Below are positions 47,085-60,400 of a DNA stretch of 64,000 nucleotides, in pieces. The notes below the pieces were generated by a model, which worked only from the letters and a program-made list of their open reading frames with translations, made no database searches and was not told the DNA's origin. The stretch lies in the NCBI GenBank assembly GCA_914767715.1, contig OU612066.1, forward strand, positions 24,400,283-24,464,282, written 5' to 3'. Both the position numbers and the translations under genes were made by a program. Numbering within the stretch: position 1 is the first letter of the stretch; each line of letters begins with the position of its first letter. The stretch is from Membranipora membranacea (taxonomy: Eukaryota; Bryozoa; Gymnolaemata; Cheilostomatida; Membraniporidae).

Positions 47085-50000
47085 GATACCCCTTGATTGA
47101 TCACTTGACTTAGGTATTGTTGCAGAGCACAACCATCACCTTGGCAAAATGTGTTACTATTGATTGAGGAAATCAAAATAATGAGGGACTTTCTATTTCT
47201 CCCATGAATGCAGCGATGGGCTAAACAACAATCATCGGAAGGAGGAAAATAACCTCGGATTATTCCATTCAGCCCATTAGTGGCAGAACTAGAAGTTTGT
47301 TTTTCATATGATTTAAGAGGTGTTTTTAGCCAACAATTAATGAGGCAATCTGCATACCTGTTGTGATTGCCATAAAAATATGCCTTCACCCCATGGCCAT
47401 TTGTAGTCCTTGTTAGCTAATTCTGCAATGATTACCCCAAAGAATCTAATCACTAAGGTGAAGGCAAGCAGTCACTATTTGGCCACTATTGTTTGCAGCT
47501 GAGGGATGAGTAAATATTGATGTCAAAGTAACCTTGGCATAAGTGCCAAGATGACTGCAGTTGGAAAAGTGAATTATTTTGTATATTATGGTCACGCCTT
47601 GGATACTAACTTGAGAACAGCCGGCCTGATATTATGGCGGTTTTAATTTTTGATACAATCTCTGATAAAAATTTGTTTTCACTGTTAATGATGTCCAAAA
47701 ACAAAAGAAAAGTGCAGAGATGAACGATTGGGCTCTGGCACAGAAAATGAAAGAGGACAGTGATGGATTCACCAACAATCTTCCATATCTTCTCAAAAGG
47801 ATAACGCACAACACAAAAAAAAATCGTTCAATGCAACAGAAGCAAAACAACACATCGGATAAAAGGTGAGGCGAATAACCCTTAGGTTGTTCTAACCGGT
47901 AATCCTGCGGCTTACGAACACATGAAATTGGATGTTCAATCGTTCCTGACTGAAAACTATAAGGTTGATGAGAAGGTTCTGAACAAAGATAGGGCGGATT
48001 GGCTGGTTGTTCGCTCATCATTATCGGCAACTGACAAAGTAGATGCTTCGAAACTTACTTACACAATCAACTTTTACAATATCACCAGTAGGATTCTGGT
48101 CAACAAGCTCCGTAATGTTGACTTATTTCTAGAACATTATGAAAACATCTTAGCTGCACTCAGTAAAGATGAGGAACTGATAATGAGAATTTAAAAGCTA
48201 CTGCATTAGTGCTTTAGACACCATGATCTCAGGTTCACCAGAGACTATAACGTCTGACATAAAAATTTGCACAATCCAAAAATACAAGCGGAGACAGATT
48301 CTCAAACAGCTTTTCAACAGGGAGCGACAGATCCTAAAAACATTCCAAAGTCTAGTTATTCATCATGCGAATCGTGTAAAAAGCTTGGCAATACCGTTGA
48401 CTTTCTACTATCAAAATAGCTGATATCGAACAAAGAATGGAAACTCAATATAAAATGCTTGACAAACTTTGTTCATCATCTCTGACAGAAACACGGTTAA
48501 GAGATGAATTTGAGCGATACTCTAAGTGGGCCTCTGAGGATTTAGATCGTAATATGGAACGACTGGGACAATCACTGTCTCAAGAAGTTAAAGGTACATT
48601 AACTTATGCTAGGGCAACAATGAATAAACCACAAGATATTCATCATGCTGCTCCACAAAGCAAATCTCACATCAACCCTAATTTCAACTAACAACTCAAA
48701 ACCAGGAACATCTTCAATGGATATAGATGCCAACACCACTATAAACAACAAACAGGGAACAACTAACCCAATACAACCTAAACTCCATATGCCTTTTGTT
48801 AGCTCACATAATATTGTGGTTAGCATCAAGGAAGGAAGCCCATTACATCAAAACTACAACCAGGATGAAATTTGGAAAATAATCAACACCCACTTTGGTC
48901 CAATGTTTGTGTGGTGTTTTTGTAATTAGCTGGAGGGTTGGCCGCCACTCTAGTCACAGACTATCTGGCTGACCCATGCTTTTGTTTACTTTCTTTGAAC
49001 ATTTAAACTCTTAATTTACAATGTTTCTTTATAGCAAAATACAGAAAACAAAAAAAAACTATTGTGGAAATGATAAACAAGTACTCATTTAAAACGAACA
49101 ACCCTCGACTTATGATTCAATTCAGATATCTAGAAACAGCCAAATCAATAAATCATAAGTGGGAAAAAACACTCTTTGGAGGTTCATCTTCACGTCTAAC
49201 TATTGACCCCATTGAGCTGAAAACAAACTCAGTAATAATAAAGGGTGTGCCACTAGACATCAGTGACTCATATGTCCTTGATAATGTCAAAAAGATCGAC
49301 AATATGGCAGAAGCCGACCGTCTGTACAAGAACGGTAGTAAGCTGCGACTTTTTAGGGTCATATTTTCAAATAATGACTTTTATAACAAAGCCATATCAT
49401 CGGGAATCAGCCTTCCTTCAGCACACATTTTATGTCACACAGAAGCTATGTTATGATTTTTTTTTCTCAAATACAATGACAGTTTCGTTTTAATTTTTTG
49501 CGCAATTTATTTCTGTTCATCCAGCTTTAATTAAAAAATTTTTCGACAAGATACTAGCATCTGATTTTAATAGTATATAATTTATGTTCAATCATCAAGA
49601 ATAAATCATTCAAACATATTACTTTTTTCTTCATTTGTTTAATTAATTTTTTTTCCCCTGTCTTTCAATGGCTGTTTTTGAAAAACATCCTCATCAAATG
49701 AAAATCCTGCCAATAAAGTTAAAAAGAATTATTCAATCGACTTTGGCATTGCTGCAGAGCACAAGCATCACCTGAGGAATGGAAGCTTTTTGGCAAAATA
49801 TGTCACTCTTGATTGAGGAAAACAAAATAATGAGGGACTTTTTATTCTCCCAAAAATGCAGCAATGGGCTTCGCAACAAAAATCAAAATGAGGAAATGAT
49901 CTTTGGAATATTCCATCAAGCCCATTAGAAGCAGAAATAAAAAATTGTTTTCATATTTATTTAGAAGTGTTTTTAACAAGTAAGATGTTCTCCTATAGCC

Positions 50001-50230
50001 AACAATTAATGAGGCGTTCTGCTTACCTTGTGTGATTGTCGAGAAAACATGCCTTCACCCCGTGGCCATTCTTAAGCCTTGTCAGCCCATTCTACAATAT
50101 TCACCGGGAACAGCTATGGAGTAAATATCAATGCAAGCAGCCACTGTAGTTTGCAGCTGAGGAATGATATTTTATTGATGTCAAAGTAACCTTGGCATAA
50201 GTGCTCAGACAACTGCAAGTGCATGCTTAT
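47085..50230 (+). mobile_element. Degenerate element with ~480-bp direct repeats and an ORF1/gag-like relic
   Basis: Direct repeats at 47085-47560 and 49735-50230 share 'CAAAATAATGAGGGACTTT', 'GCCAACAATTAATGAGG' and 'ATGCCTTCACCCC'. Between them, plus-strand fragments in several frames (47712-47880, 47922-48194, 48250-48691, 48645-48929, 49064-49456) join into one ancestral coding region. It has charged helical/coiled-coil segments, then an RRM-like fold ending 'LRLFRVIFSNNDFYNKAISSGI..ILCHTE', as in ORF1/gag proteins of retroelements. Frameshifts and stops show it is dead. Whether the direct repeats are LTRs is unproven: no TG..CA ends or primer site were found. Confidence 0.5.
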
Positions 50231-51012
50231 GGTACTATTTTATCAAACGATTATTTATGAAGGATTGAAAATGTAATAATACAAACACGCTCTTGCAGCT
50301 ATCTGAGAACTTGGAGTATCTTGGGGGCATAAATAAAAATTGTTCAAATATAGGGACATGGTGCTCATTCATTGTTTGCAGCAACATTGCTAACAATTAG
50401 TCACTGAACAGAGCAGAATTTCTCAGCTGTCAACATGTTAGGTCACACCCCTTTTTCGGGTCTTTTAATATGGTTTTCTTTCGAGCTAATAATATTATGT
50501 ATTTAACCAAGCAACTATGAGTTGTTTTCCTTCTTGCTTGAATGAGAATTAAACACTAAGAACGATATGTTATCTTTTCTCTGCCAATTAGGAAAACCTA
50601 CTCTGCTCTAAAATAACCAAGTGAAGACCTATTCTTTCAAAGGCTCGCTCATCTCATCAGGACAATCACCTGTGACTCATTATGATTTTAAAATTGCTGC
50701 GATATCGGCTTGTTAGACCAAATGGAAAAATCCAAGGGCCTCTAAAATAAGTGATTTACATTAGCAATAATTGCTAACCATGGTATTTTAATACCTGCAA
50801 TCCATTAAAGCTTTTGAGAAGTCTCGAAACAGGATGAAATATATGAATTTAGAGATAATTTAAGGTCATTTGGATGAAGGTACCACCAAAGGAGACCACA
50901 GTGCACTGTCAATCTTTGACTATGAGGGCATCATGATTCTAAAAATAGCATCAATTTTTCTGTCAATAATAATGGGCCAAGTTAAAGCAAGGAGTTAGAG
51001 ACTACAAAGGAC

Positions 51013-51883
51013 AGGCCACACGGGGTCGTTTTCTCATGATTCGTATAAAATTTGTATGTTCACGATGCACGAAACCGAAACGTAAAAATTTTCATGAAAT
51101 ATTATCTGATTGGCTGGGTGATTTGATTGATTGGCTGTCTGTTTGATTGATAAGTCAAGGGCATATCTATGTAAACAACCTTGGTTAAAATAACGGAATT
51201 GATGATCAAGCTGATGTGGAGCTTCTCAAGCCATTGATTTGGACCTGGAGCAAGAGGGAGAAAGGATACAATGACTAATGGGGTATCAAATTGAATAAAT
51301 ATAAGGAGATAGTTGAGCCTGAGCACATGGGCGTATATTCAGAAAGATCTGACCCACCACTTTTCACCCAGACACAACTTGCGCGCAAAAATTTCGCGAA
51401 CTTATTCGCAATATTTGACATTTTTATGGTTTTTCACCCATTAAATCCAATTTATACCCAGAAATGGGTGTTTTATATGGAGAGAGCATGAAAAACTACA
51501 CTTAGAAGATGTTTAAAGGATGAAAATCCAAAAAATAATTTTTTTCAAAAAAATAAAATTTAATTAATTTTCTTTTTAATTCTAATTGAACCCACTTGTC
51601 GTGAGTCGTGGTGGTAATATACGCCCATGCCTGAGCATAACCAGAAGCTGAATCACTGGACTGGGTGGTATAAACAAGAAGAATCAGCTTCTGCTTGGTT
51701 CAAAATTTGTATTTATTACTTTAGTAGGCCTATGGTTTAGATTGGCTGAGGAGGATTACATTAGGGTTACATCTATAAATCATCAGAACGGATTTGGGAG
51801 ATGACAATCATGTGTGGCAGGTTGATATTTGTACGAAATTTTATTTGCAAGAATTAGTGGAAATTTGCATGAGTGTGTGGCCT
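51013..51883. mobile_element. Non-autonomous element, AGGCCACA ends, with a nested MITE
   Basis: Inverted relative to 38910-39482 and longer because of the insertion at 51326-51629. Ends AGGCCACA / TGTGGCCT. Confidence 0.7.
51326..51629. mobile_element. hAT-type MITE with 8-bp target duplication
   Basis: Perfect 14-bp ends CATGGGCGTATATT / AATATACGCCCATG; CCTGAGCA directly repeated on both sides (51318-51325, 51630-51637). The inverted partner at 38910-39482 has the empty site, reading GAGCCTAAGCATACC once. An 8-bp duplication is the hAT signature. No transposase. Confidence 0.9.
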
Positions 51884-52377
51884 TAGCTTTACTCCTTAGT
51901 CTTAGTCTCAAAGTCCTTGTTTAAATGATCCGAAGAGATTTCCTCATTCTAATAATCGTTGCTAATTGATTTGCTTCATTTTTGAGAGAATAAAAGTCCC
52001 CTAATAATTTAATACTATTTGGTTTGTCATAAATCTTTATGCTATTGAAAATTTTCACACCCCCCCCCCAACAGGTATCCATGCTTACAAATCATTAGAG
52101 GCTATTTATTTTTTCTTACCATGGCTATAATTATTTGTGATAACTCCGCAGGTACCTTCTGATCAACTGCTTTTCACTGATGACCACAGATTCAAATCTG
52201 TTTGTGTAAGATGGATATTCTTGTGGAATGAAATGTGAAACAAATATAACACCAATGGACAATAAGCTCACTATAAAGGCAATGGGATGGGACAAACCTG
52301 AAATTTGGCTCTGTCATACCCATAGACTTAATAATAAACCTAGACGGGACACTACATGGAGCATGAGCATTTAGGCA

Positions 52378-52691
52378 TTTAATTGTTGGCGACGCTACGA
52401 CATTGGAAGGTGTAGGGATGCTATCATTGATTTACTGTCCACTAGGTTTTTTGTTGATAACTTTGAGTTTGTTGTGAACAATTTAAGGCTAATTCAAGGC
52501 GAAAAGAATTTTAAAAAGAAAAAGTGATCAATTTGATAACAAGATGCTGCTGGTTGTAAAGCAATTTTCAAACACGAATCCGATCAAAATTGATCTAGTT
52601 ATGAACAAAAACCTAGATTGTGGACAGTAAATCAATGATAGCATCATCGCTTCTACACGTTCCAATGACGTTGCATTGCCCATAATTAAAC
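52378..52691. mobile_element. Foldback MITE, ~315 bp
   Basis: The left arm 'GCTATCATTGATTTACTGTC' (52420-52439) is the complement of 52622-52641. Pairing extends outward through 'ACATTGGAA' and 'TTAATT', about 80 bp per arm. Confidence 0.75.
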
Positions 52692-54403
52692 TCAAGCTCA
52701 GCAACAGAAATTGCTCATTTGCAAAGGTTTCACATTCCGGATCCGCATTACATCATACCTAATCCCATGCTAAGTCATGCAATGATTTAACTTTTCCTTG
52801 GAGCAATTAGATACTATCTTTTCTATTGTGAACGTCACCCCGTTGATGGATTCCCCACTAACACCGAATAATTAATTTATTCATAGGGCACTTCGATTAG
52901 ACAGCCAGTGATATAATACTATAGGCTACCGACCGATACAGTGAATCAGAAATTGTCGCGGTCAATCCTCTGCAAAAACTTCCTTTCCTTTCCAGGTTCA
53001 CCATTGATATATAAAGAGTGAGGCTCAACTAATTTATGTGGAAATACTTGCCTCATTCCATTTTGTAGAGCCCATAACAAGAGAATAAATCCGTATGTCT
53101 TTCTTCATGAGTAATTTTTCTTTGCAACGGATAACAATTTCACAAAAAAACTGCAAGCATTACCATTTTATAAAAGTCCGGTTTTCAATGCGGAGAGAGT
53201 ACAGGTCTTGGGATCCATGATTCTCAAACCGCCAACTATATCCTTGTCCGCTGGAAATCCTGCTAGACATTATATTGCGGAGGGGATTACTTTTAATGCA
53301 TGTGAGGTGTACGCATGTCGCATACACAAGCGACCTCCAATAGTTTTAGTCTTGTTCCGCAAGGTTCCGATTAGGATTAATGATATACCAATACCAAATC
53401 AATAGAGACTGCGGGCGATGGAAATCGGAACCATTTTATATACTACTGTCAAAAATTAATTAAAAGGAATTACTGAACACACAATGCTGTTTATGCTTTA
53501 TGACACAAATTCACACAAAACATCCAGTTGTGTATTTATGATCTTCACCACTGTCGGCTGGTCTCAGGATATCCACCCATCAATATTAAAACATAGGGCG
53601 AGTGATTGCAGTGAGAGACAGGACAACCACAGAAATTGAGTTTGAGCAAGATGCATGGGAGGGTTTGAGCACTTAGATAAGGCAAGAGGCAGCTGCTTGC
53701 AAATATTGAAAATTTAAACATGTGCAATACTAAGTGATTTAAAATCAATTAGCGCAAATGCTAGGGTAAGAAGATGTCTTCTCTTTTTGTTGAACTTTGG
53801 TAGCTCATTTAAAAAATAGAGTTATCACCCCATGTATTTGATTCTTAGTGTACCTCTTAGTTTTACTCTACATAAATCATCTGATCAATTGGATTAAATC
53901 TCGAGAGTTTTTTCATGAATGTAATAGCCTAGACTTGTTCTATATTACAAAAAGCAACAACACCTTGAATTTATTCACAACAGCAATCTTTTACAACAAT
54001 AAAAGATTATCTCTGAGAATTATAAAATGCATGATTAACAAAATTTGGAAAATTCAAAAAGGAAATTTCAATGCTTGAATGACTAGTCGTATTTGTTATG
54101 CATCTTGAAATGCTTGATTAGTTCAATATTCGAAAAAATTGTCTCTGGGTAGCCTTGCACTATTTCAGGATAATAAAGATATCATTATGTCTAATCAAAA
54201 AGGGCGTCAGCAAAAAAACTCATCAAACTTTCAAATGAGAATTAATTTAATTGGTGACCTCTAAAGATCATAATTTAGTATGGTATTATGCTCCATGTTC
54301 CCTAAAGACCATCTTGCTGAATCGTGAAAGCTGACACGGTAGGTCAACAGTAGGAATGTTGACTAGGATCACAGACTGAGCTAAAATTTTACTAGCATTG
54401 AAC

Positions 54404-57400
54404 TCAATCAGGGGAGACGTCTGAGGGAGTCGATGGAGGCTTGATGTCGTAGTTACAAAATTGATCGGCTAGGGTGTCTATTTTATTTTGTAGTTCTGGA
54501 GGGGGCGTGTCGCCATGCTGCTGCATCCAGATTCGCTCAGATAATATCTCTTGTTCTGGTTGTCCGTCACGTAGAACAGTCCTTGTGTGACGCTGCTTCA
54601 CCCAATGAACTCTATTAAACATTATCATCGGTATCAGTTTACTTCATAAAGTATTAATGTTGTCAGCAAACAATAATTCTTGAAATTTACATAAATGTTG
54701 CAGAAAAACAGCCATGCGGATAACTGATTGCGGTTCGAGTACTAAAGTAGTGAAAAAGAAAAACGGGAACTAGATTTCTACAAAAAAAATTCTGACCCAA
54801 GTCAACACCAAAACATGCAAGTCAAGCATGAAAAAGCAGTCATCTCCATTCATAAGGGAAAGAAAAGTCTTATCTGATCTATATCAATTGAAATGTTAGA
54901 ATGGCAAAGTAGGGACATGGAACATTGGAGAGAAATCCAGCCTCATTCTGAAGACAGTTGATTGACATGTGGACACAGACATTGTTTCATCACAGCGGCC
55001 GTCTTAACGTTAGACATTATAGCACAGTACGTCTCTTTATCTACGAGTGAGATTCTAAACAGGATGTGAAATGATCAGGCGGGGGAGAGTCAATCGCACA
55101 ATCCACCAGGTGAAACTCGAAGTGCAGAGTTTTGGCACAGCATTAGAAACAACGCTAGATAAATAATCATATCACAGCAGGAGGAAATCAGCGGACATCA
55201 GCCATCTAAGTAAGTAATCACTCTACTTCTAGGTGTAGCAGTAGTAGTAGTTTTGTATGTACAGGCCAGCTTCACTTCTATCACTCAGAGAGCGGAGTTT
55301 GATCGTTACCTTGTGCTTCCCAGCTCTGGTGACGTTGACGACGCTCCCTCCCCAATATCACCTACAAAGAATTCGAAAAAAACGAGAATTAATGCATGAT
55401 ATAATTGAGATACACAGCAATGATTGAATGCAATGAGTGTTCTTGTCGCTTGACCATGGTTATAAAAACCTTACAGTATGTAAGTCTTAGGATGACAAAT
55501 CTAGCTTCGAAAGGAAAAACTTTCACCAAAAATTCAGAGGATATTCATTTTGAGATTCCGCAGCTGGTTTTAAATTCTCTCAAGTTGTACAGTCCAAGAC
55601 TATCAGAATCGGAAATTCAACCTTAAAAATTCAACAACATTCAACACAGAAACTGAAACAAAAAAAACACATGCATGCTCTACATTACCCAGATGGATTT
55701 GCCAGGAGCTGAAAAGCGATAATGCAATGCTATGAGCGATTACGGAGAAACGCATAAAAACAAAATCATATTCTACGATGCTGAGGGTTCAAAAACCATG
55801 CTGCTATATCAATAAACAGGAAAAGCTATATGTTAGCGAATTTGTGAAAGGGACAGAAAATACGGGTGGGAACCGGAGGCAAAGGCTTCAACGAAACTTG
55901 ACAATGCTGTTATCAACAAGAAAAGCTCTGGAATAATCTAAACTCAAGCAAGCCACTTTTTGTACATCTACACAACATGCATAGTTATTAAATGAATAGA
56001 GACAAAATAATACTGACATGACTAATTGAACATAAGAGAACTACAACGAAATGACACAAAGCTCACAATATCAGCAAGTACCTTCGCCGCTTTGACTTCC
56101 AAGTGATGAGGAAGGTGATTCACTACGGCTATCTTTGCGAACTTTTTTCGCCTCCCTCTCTGCCTCAACATCAGCCATAGTGAAAACTTTCTGTCTCGGC
56201 TCATATCGATAGTCAGATTCATAAGGTTCCCGATTGCGTGTTGACCTGCTAGATCGGCTCGATCTACTCGACGTCGTTGATCTACTCTCATTGTCACTGT
56301 CAGGATCTCCAACAACAGCAGCAAATGGATTCAGAGAAGTTGGGTAATTCTGATGGAAGGAAATACTCATGGAGCCATCAGCAATTCCACTATTTGCGGC
56401 AGTAGGTTGATCATCAGCATTCAACTGTTCTAGTGAATCCGTACTAGAATTCATAGGCTCTGCAACCACTCCAACATTGTCCGTAACATTAGGTGTAGAA
56501 GTGGCTTCTAGTGAGTCAGTACTAGTTGTCAGTGCTGCAGGGTTGGCAGCAGTTGGCGTACCAAGCGAATCGGTTGATTTGTTCATAAAAGAAGGACCAG
56601 CAGCAACAGGTGTTCCCAATGAGTCTGTGGATTGAACCATTGCAACCGAATCTGTCGGCATACCCTCTTTCCCAAGTGAGTCTGTTGAGCAAATCATTCC
56701 TCCCTCAGGTGGGGATGATCCGGTAGAACTCAGCATATCTTGATAGATTGAGTCTGACATAGCATTGACAGGTGATTCTTGCAGGTAGGGATGGTGGATG
56801 ACTTCACTACTGAGAGAGTCTAAGGATTTTGTCATAACACTTGGTTGGTGGTCGCCACCTATAGAGTCCACAGACTTTGTCATCAGATCTAGTGGCCTCT
56901 GTTCAGTTAGCAGAGAGTCTGTAGAAGTTTGCATGGCAGCTAACTGGTCTGTTCGTGGTGAATCGATTGAAGTTGTCATCTCTGCGTTGGGGCTGTCCTT
57001 CAATGAATCAATTGATTCAGTCATCTGCGGTGGTGATGTAAGCTCGGTCAAACTATCAATAGACTTGGCCATTACACTAGCCGATGAAGGTTCTGTGAGG
57101 GAATCGGTCATGACTGTTGTTTCATCATTGATAGTTGGCAAAGGGGGCTCGCTCATCACTACACATTTGGATTTGTCTGGTCTTACAACAGACTCATCAA
57201 CAGGAGTAGAGGCAATCTGAGAGTCCAGGTTACTGAAAATGGCAGAGTCAGTCATTTCAGACCTCATTTGCTCAAAGCTTGCTGCAGCCTCATCAATAAT
57301 TGACTGAATAGCCTCTGCGCCTCCAGATGTGTCCTCCTCGTTGGTGTCTGTGACAGTCTGATGACTAGCACTCACAGCACTGTCCCGTCTTTCCTCGATA

Positions 57401-60400
57401 GTTGCAATGGCTGCCAGTTCATCCGACAGTCTGATGGCTGTTGTTTCAGCCACATAGGATTCTGAATATGCATTCTCATTACCCACAAAGCTCGGTGACA
57501 CATCACTTCTATGAGTAGACATGTCGACAGCTAATGAGTGTTGGGCTTTCTCGGCTGAACCATTATTTATCTCACCCATTCCTTCAAGATCAACAAGAAG
57601 AGAATCCTCAGGCCCAATTCTGATTTCATCAGATGTTGATCCGCTCATAACAGCTGTGATTTCTGCAATCACTTTCTCTGCTTCTCTTTTCATCTCTTCG
57701 CTCTCGGCATCTTCCTCAAGTGTTTCGAACTCACAGAGTGAGTTGGTTGAATTTGTCTTCTCATCGGGTACATGCATTGGGCTTGGAATGGCATCAGGTT
57801 GATTACCTATCATTTCACTTTCGATGGTTTCAAACTCCAAGACTGAGGAACTGACAGATTCCCTATCGCTGCGCTCAATCACTTTTTCCATATACATGGA
57901 CGATCGTGGAGAGTCTTTGGTTACAGATTTCTCCATTTGCTCAAATTCAGCTAGAGAAGAGGAAACGGACACTGTGTCAGGCTCACTCAATTTAGGAAAT
58001 TTCTGAATGACACCAATATCTGAGTTGGGAGTGCTGACTTCAGAATTTGCAGGTGTTGTAGAGGGATCTTGTTTCGCTTCATCATGGGATTTTAGAGATG
58101 ATAGTGATGCCAATCCAAAATCTGGTCCAATAGGAACATCCGAAGTGATTGACGAAGTCATTGAAGCAAACTCATTCAATCGATCCTCGGCGATTGTCTC
58201 ACTACCATCAGGTTGCACAACAGTATTGACACTATCAACACTTGATATATCAACATCATCTTCCTGGCTATTGTCGTCAAATGATTCAGTGATGTCTGTT
58301 GTCTGTGCTGCAGGCTTGACATCGATTTCAGTAGAGTTGTCCTCGATTGAGTCAGCAGGAGATATAAATTCAAGCACAGAATCAACGAACCCTGTCTTTA
58401 CATCATGCGCAGACCCAATAGACCCCTCACTCTCAGACAACTCCTCTACTGCTGACAGCTGGCGGTTCTGATAAAGGCTAAACTCATCTTCATTCACAAT
58501 GAACTCCATGCCTTCTTCGGTGTCAGGAGAGTCTTCAGTTGTTAGATTGTCATATATACTGTTATTTGAACCTGATTGACTGACATCTGATGGCAGGGAG
58601 AGTTCTTGTCGGTAAAGCTTTACTGAATCTTGGATAGCTTGCGCCACAATGCTTGCTGCCAAAGCATCACTTTCTTCGTCGCTGAGAGGCAGTTCAGACC
58701 GAAAATCTGTTGTTCCTTCAAAGCTTGTGCTTTCTGGGAGGATCTCTGTTTTTTGGTCACTTGAATCAAAGGAGTCATCTGCCTTTGTTTCTTCCATTCT
58801 CTCACAGCTTGACTCCTCCTCATCAGGCGTCTCATTCTCACTGTCATGTAAATGCTCAACAATGTTGTCAGAGAGGATAACTCCATTATCATCTTGAATA
58901 GTCACATTAACGTCTTTACTGAACCTAACAATTGAGCTTCGTCTGTTTGAGTCAGCTGATGTAGGTGTTCTGATATCTATGGTATCTTTTGACAGGGAAG
59001 AAGCAGGATCATCAGACATTGGAGTTTGGATTTCAACATGTGGTGTTTCTACCTCATCTGTTGAGGTTTTCTTCTCAAAACCGTTTTCCTGCTCCATCTT
59101 GTTCTGTGTCATCTGACCTTGTCCGAAATCTATGATACTGGATAGAGGATCCATATTTGCAGGTATGCTTACAGGTTCTATACTCCCAGTTGAGCTGACT
59201 GGAGAATGATCTGGGGTACTGCACTTGATCAATTGTTCATTATCCTCTATTTCACTCAGCTTCTTGATTGGCCTTTCCTGATCAGCAGGCAATTCAGAAA
59301 TATCATTTATTGGGTACTCCTTTTGCTCTGCTGCGTCTGAACCTTCAAATACTTCAGCACAATCATGATCTGTTATCTCGCTTGTCTCCAAGGAACCTGA
59401 CGGATCAATAGGGCTACAGCTTCTCTCATGAGAATTATCAGTAAAGACATCATCTGAGACACTGGTGGACCTTGCTGGAATGCTGCTATCATTTGAAAGG
59501 GTTGGTTGCAGTGAGCTCCCTCTGAGTTCAGTAAAGGTTCCACTTTCGAGCACATATGTGCCACCAACCAGGCTTGCATCAGAAGACAGAGCAGTGCTGC
59601 TAGCAACACTATCTTGCATTTCGGGATTGTCTATAGATTCGATCTGATCTTCAGTCAGAGTGACATCAGCTTCAGATTCACTCTCAATATCGGAGAAGCT
59701 GATCCGTCTCTCACCCTCTGAAGAAATCATAGAAAGGCCACCGAATGACGGCCTTGAGTGGTCTTTATCAAACGGTGGTCTCTCAAGTGTGGGTCCATCC
59801 ATTGATGAGTCTGCCAAAAGAGCACATTCATCTGCTGGCTCATCGGTGCATTTGACATAGCCTTCTCCTATATTCTCATTCTTTGGGGCAGACGTTCCAT
59901 CCTTCAAGTCTTCTGCTGAGCTGAAGTCATAAGAAGTGCCACTGTCTGTCATGGCACGACTTGCCGAGGAAGAGTCACACTGCTTTTCAGTAACATCAGA
60001 GTCTGTTCCAAGCGACTGAACACTATCATCCTTTTCTAATGTTGTTGAGTCTGAGCTCTCTGGATCAGCGGTTGGTTGAGACAGACCCATATCTAGCTTC
60101 CCTGTGATAGATTGATCATTCAATGTCGGTGATAAAGGTTTATCTTCTTTGGTTTCCTGATCTGTATCTTGACTATAGTCAGGCACTTCAGATGTAGTGC
60201 CAGGAGATTCATCTGTTGCATCCATCAGAGCTTGGCTTTTGTTGTTCATATCTGTCTGATGAGACAAAATGAAGGTGTCAGCATCTTTGATTGAGACATC
60301 ATGGTCTGGCTCTACATCTCTCTGCAAACTCTCATATTCATTGTCAAGTGATATACGAGTTTCATCCTGTGGGGAATCAACTTTGTCAACGGGTGAGACT

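Larger units (their letters stand above)
50231..54403. other. Gene-free stretch with three mobile elements
   Basis: Apart from the elements listed at 51013-51883, 51326-51629 and 52378-52691 I see only AT-rich sequence, a C run at 52060-52069 and a diverged repeat near 53340-53400. It contains the 3' flank of the giant-exon gene. Confidence 0.45.

Noticed and set aside
53208-53405. 65-codon plus-strand ORF near a repeated motif
   Set aside because: Overlaps a dispersed repeat related to 4098 and 14343; no family or splice evidence.
54404-54628. 74-codon ORF as a separate small gene beginning with MIMFN
   Set aside because: An acceptor at 54612 and matching phase join it to the exon at 55361-55310 as the last exon of the giant-exon gene.
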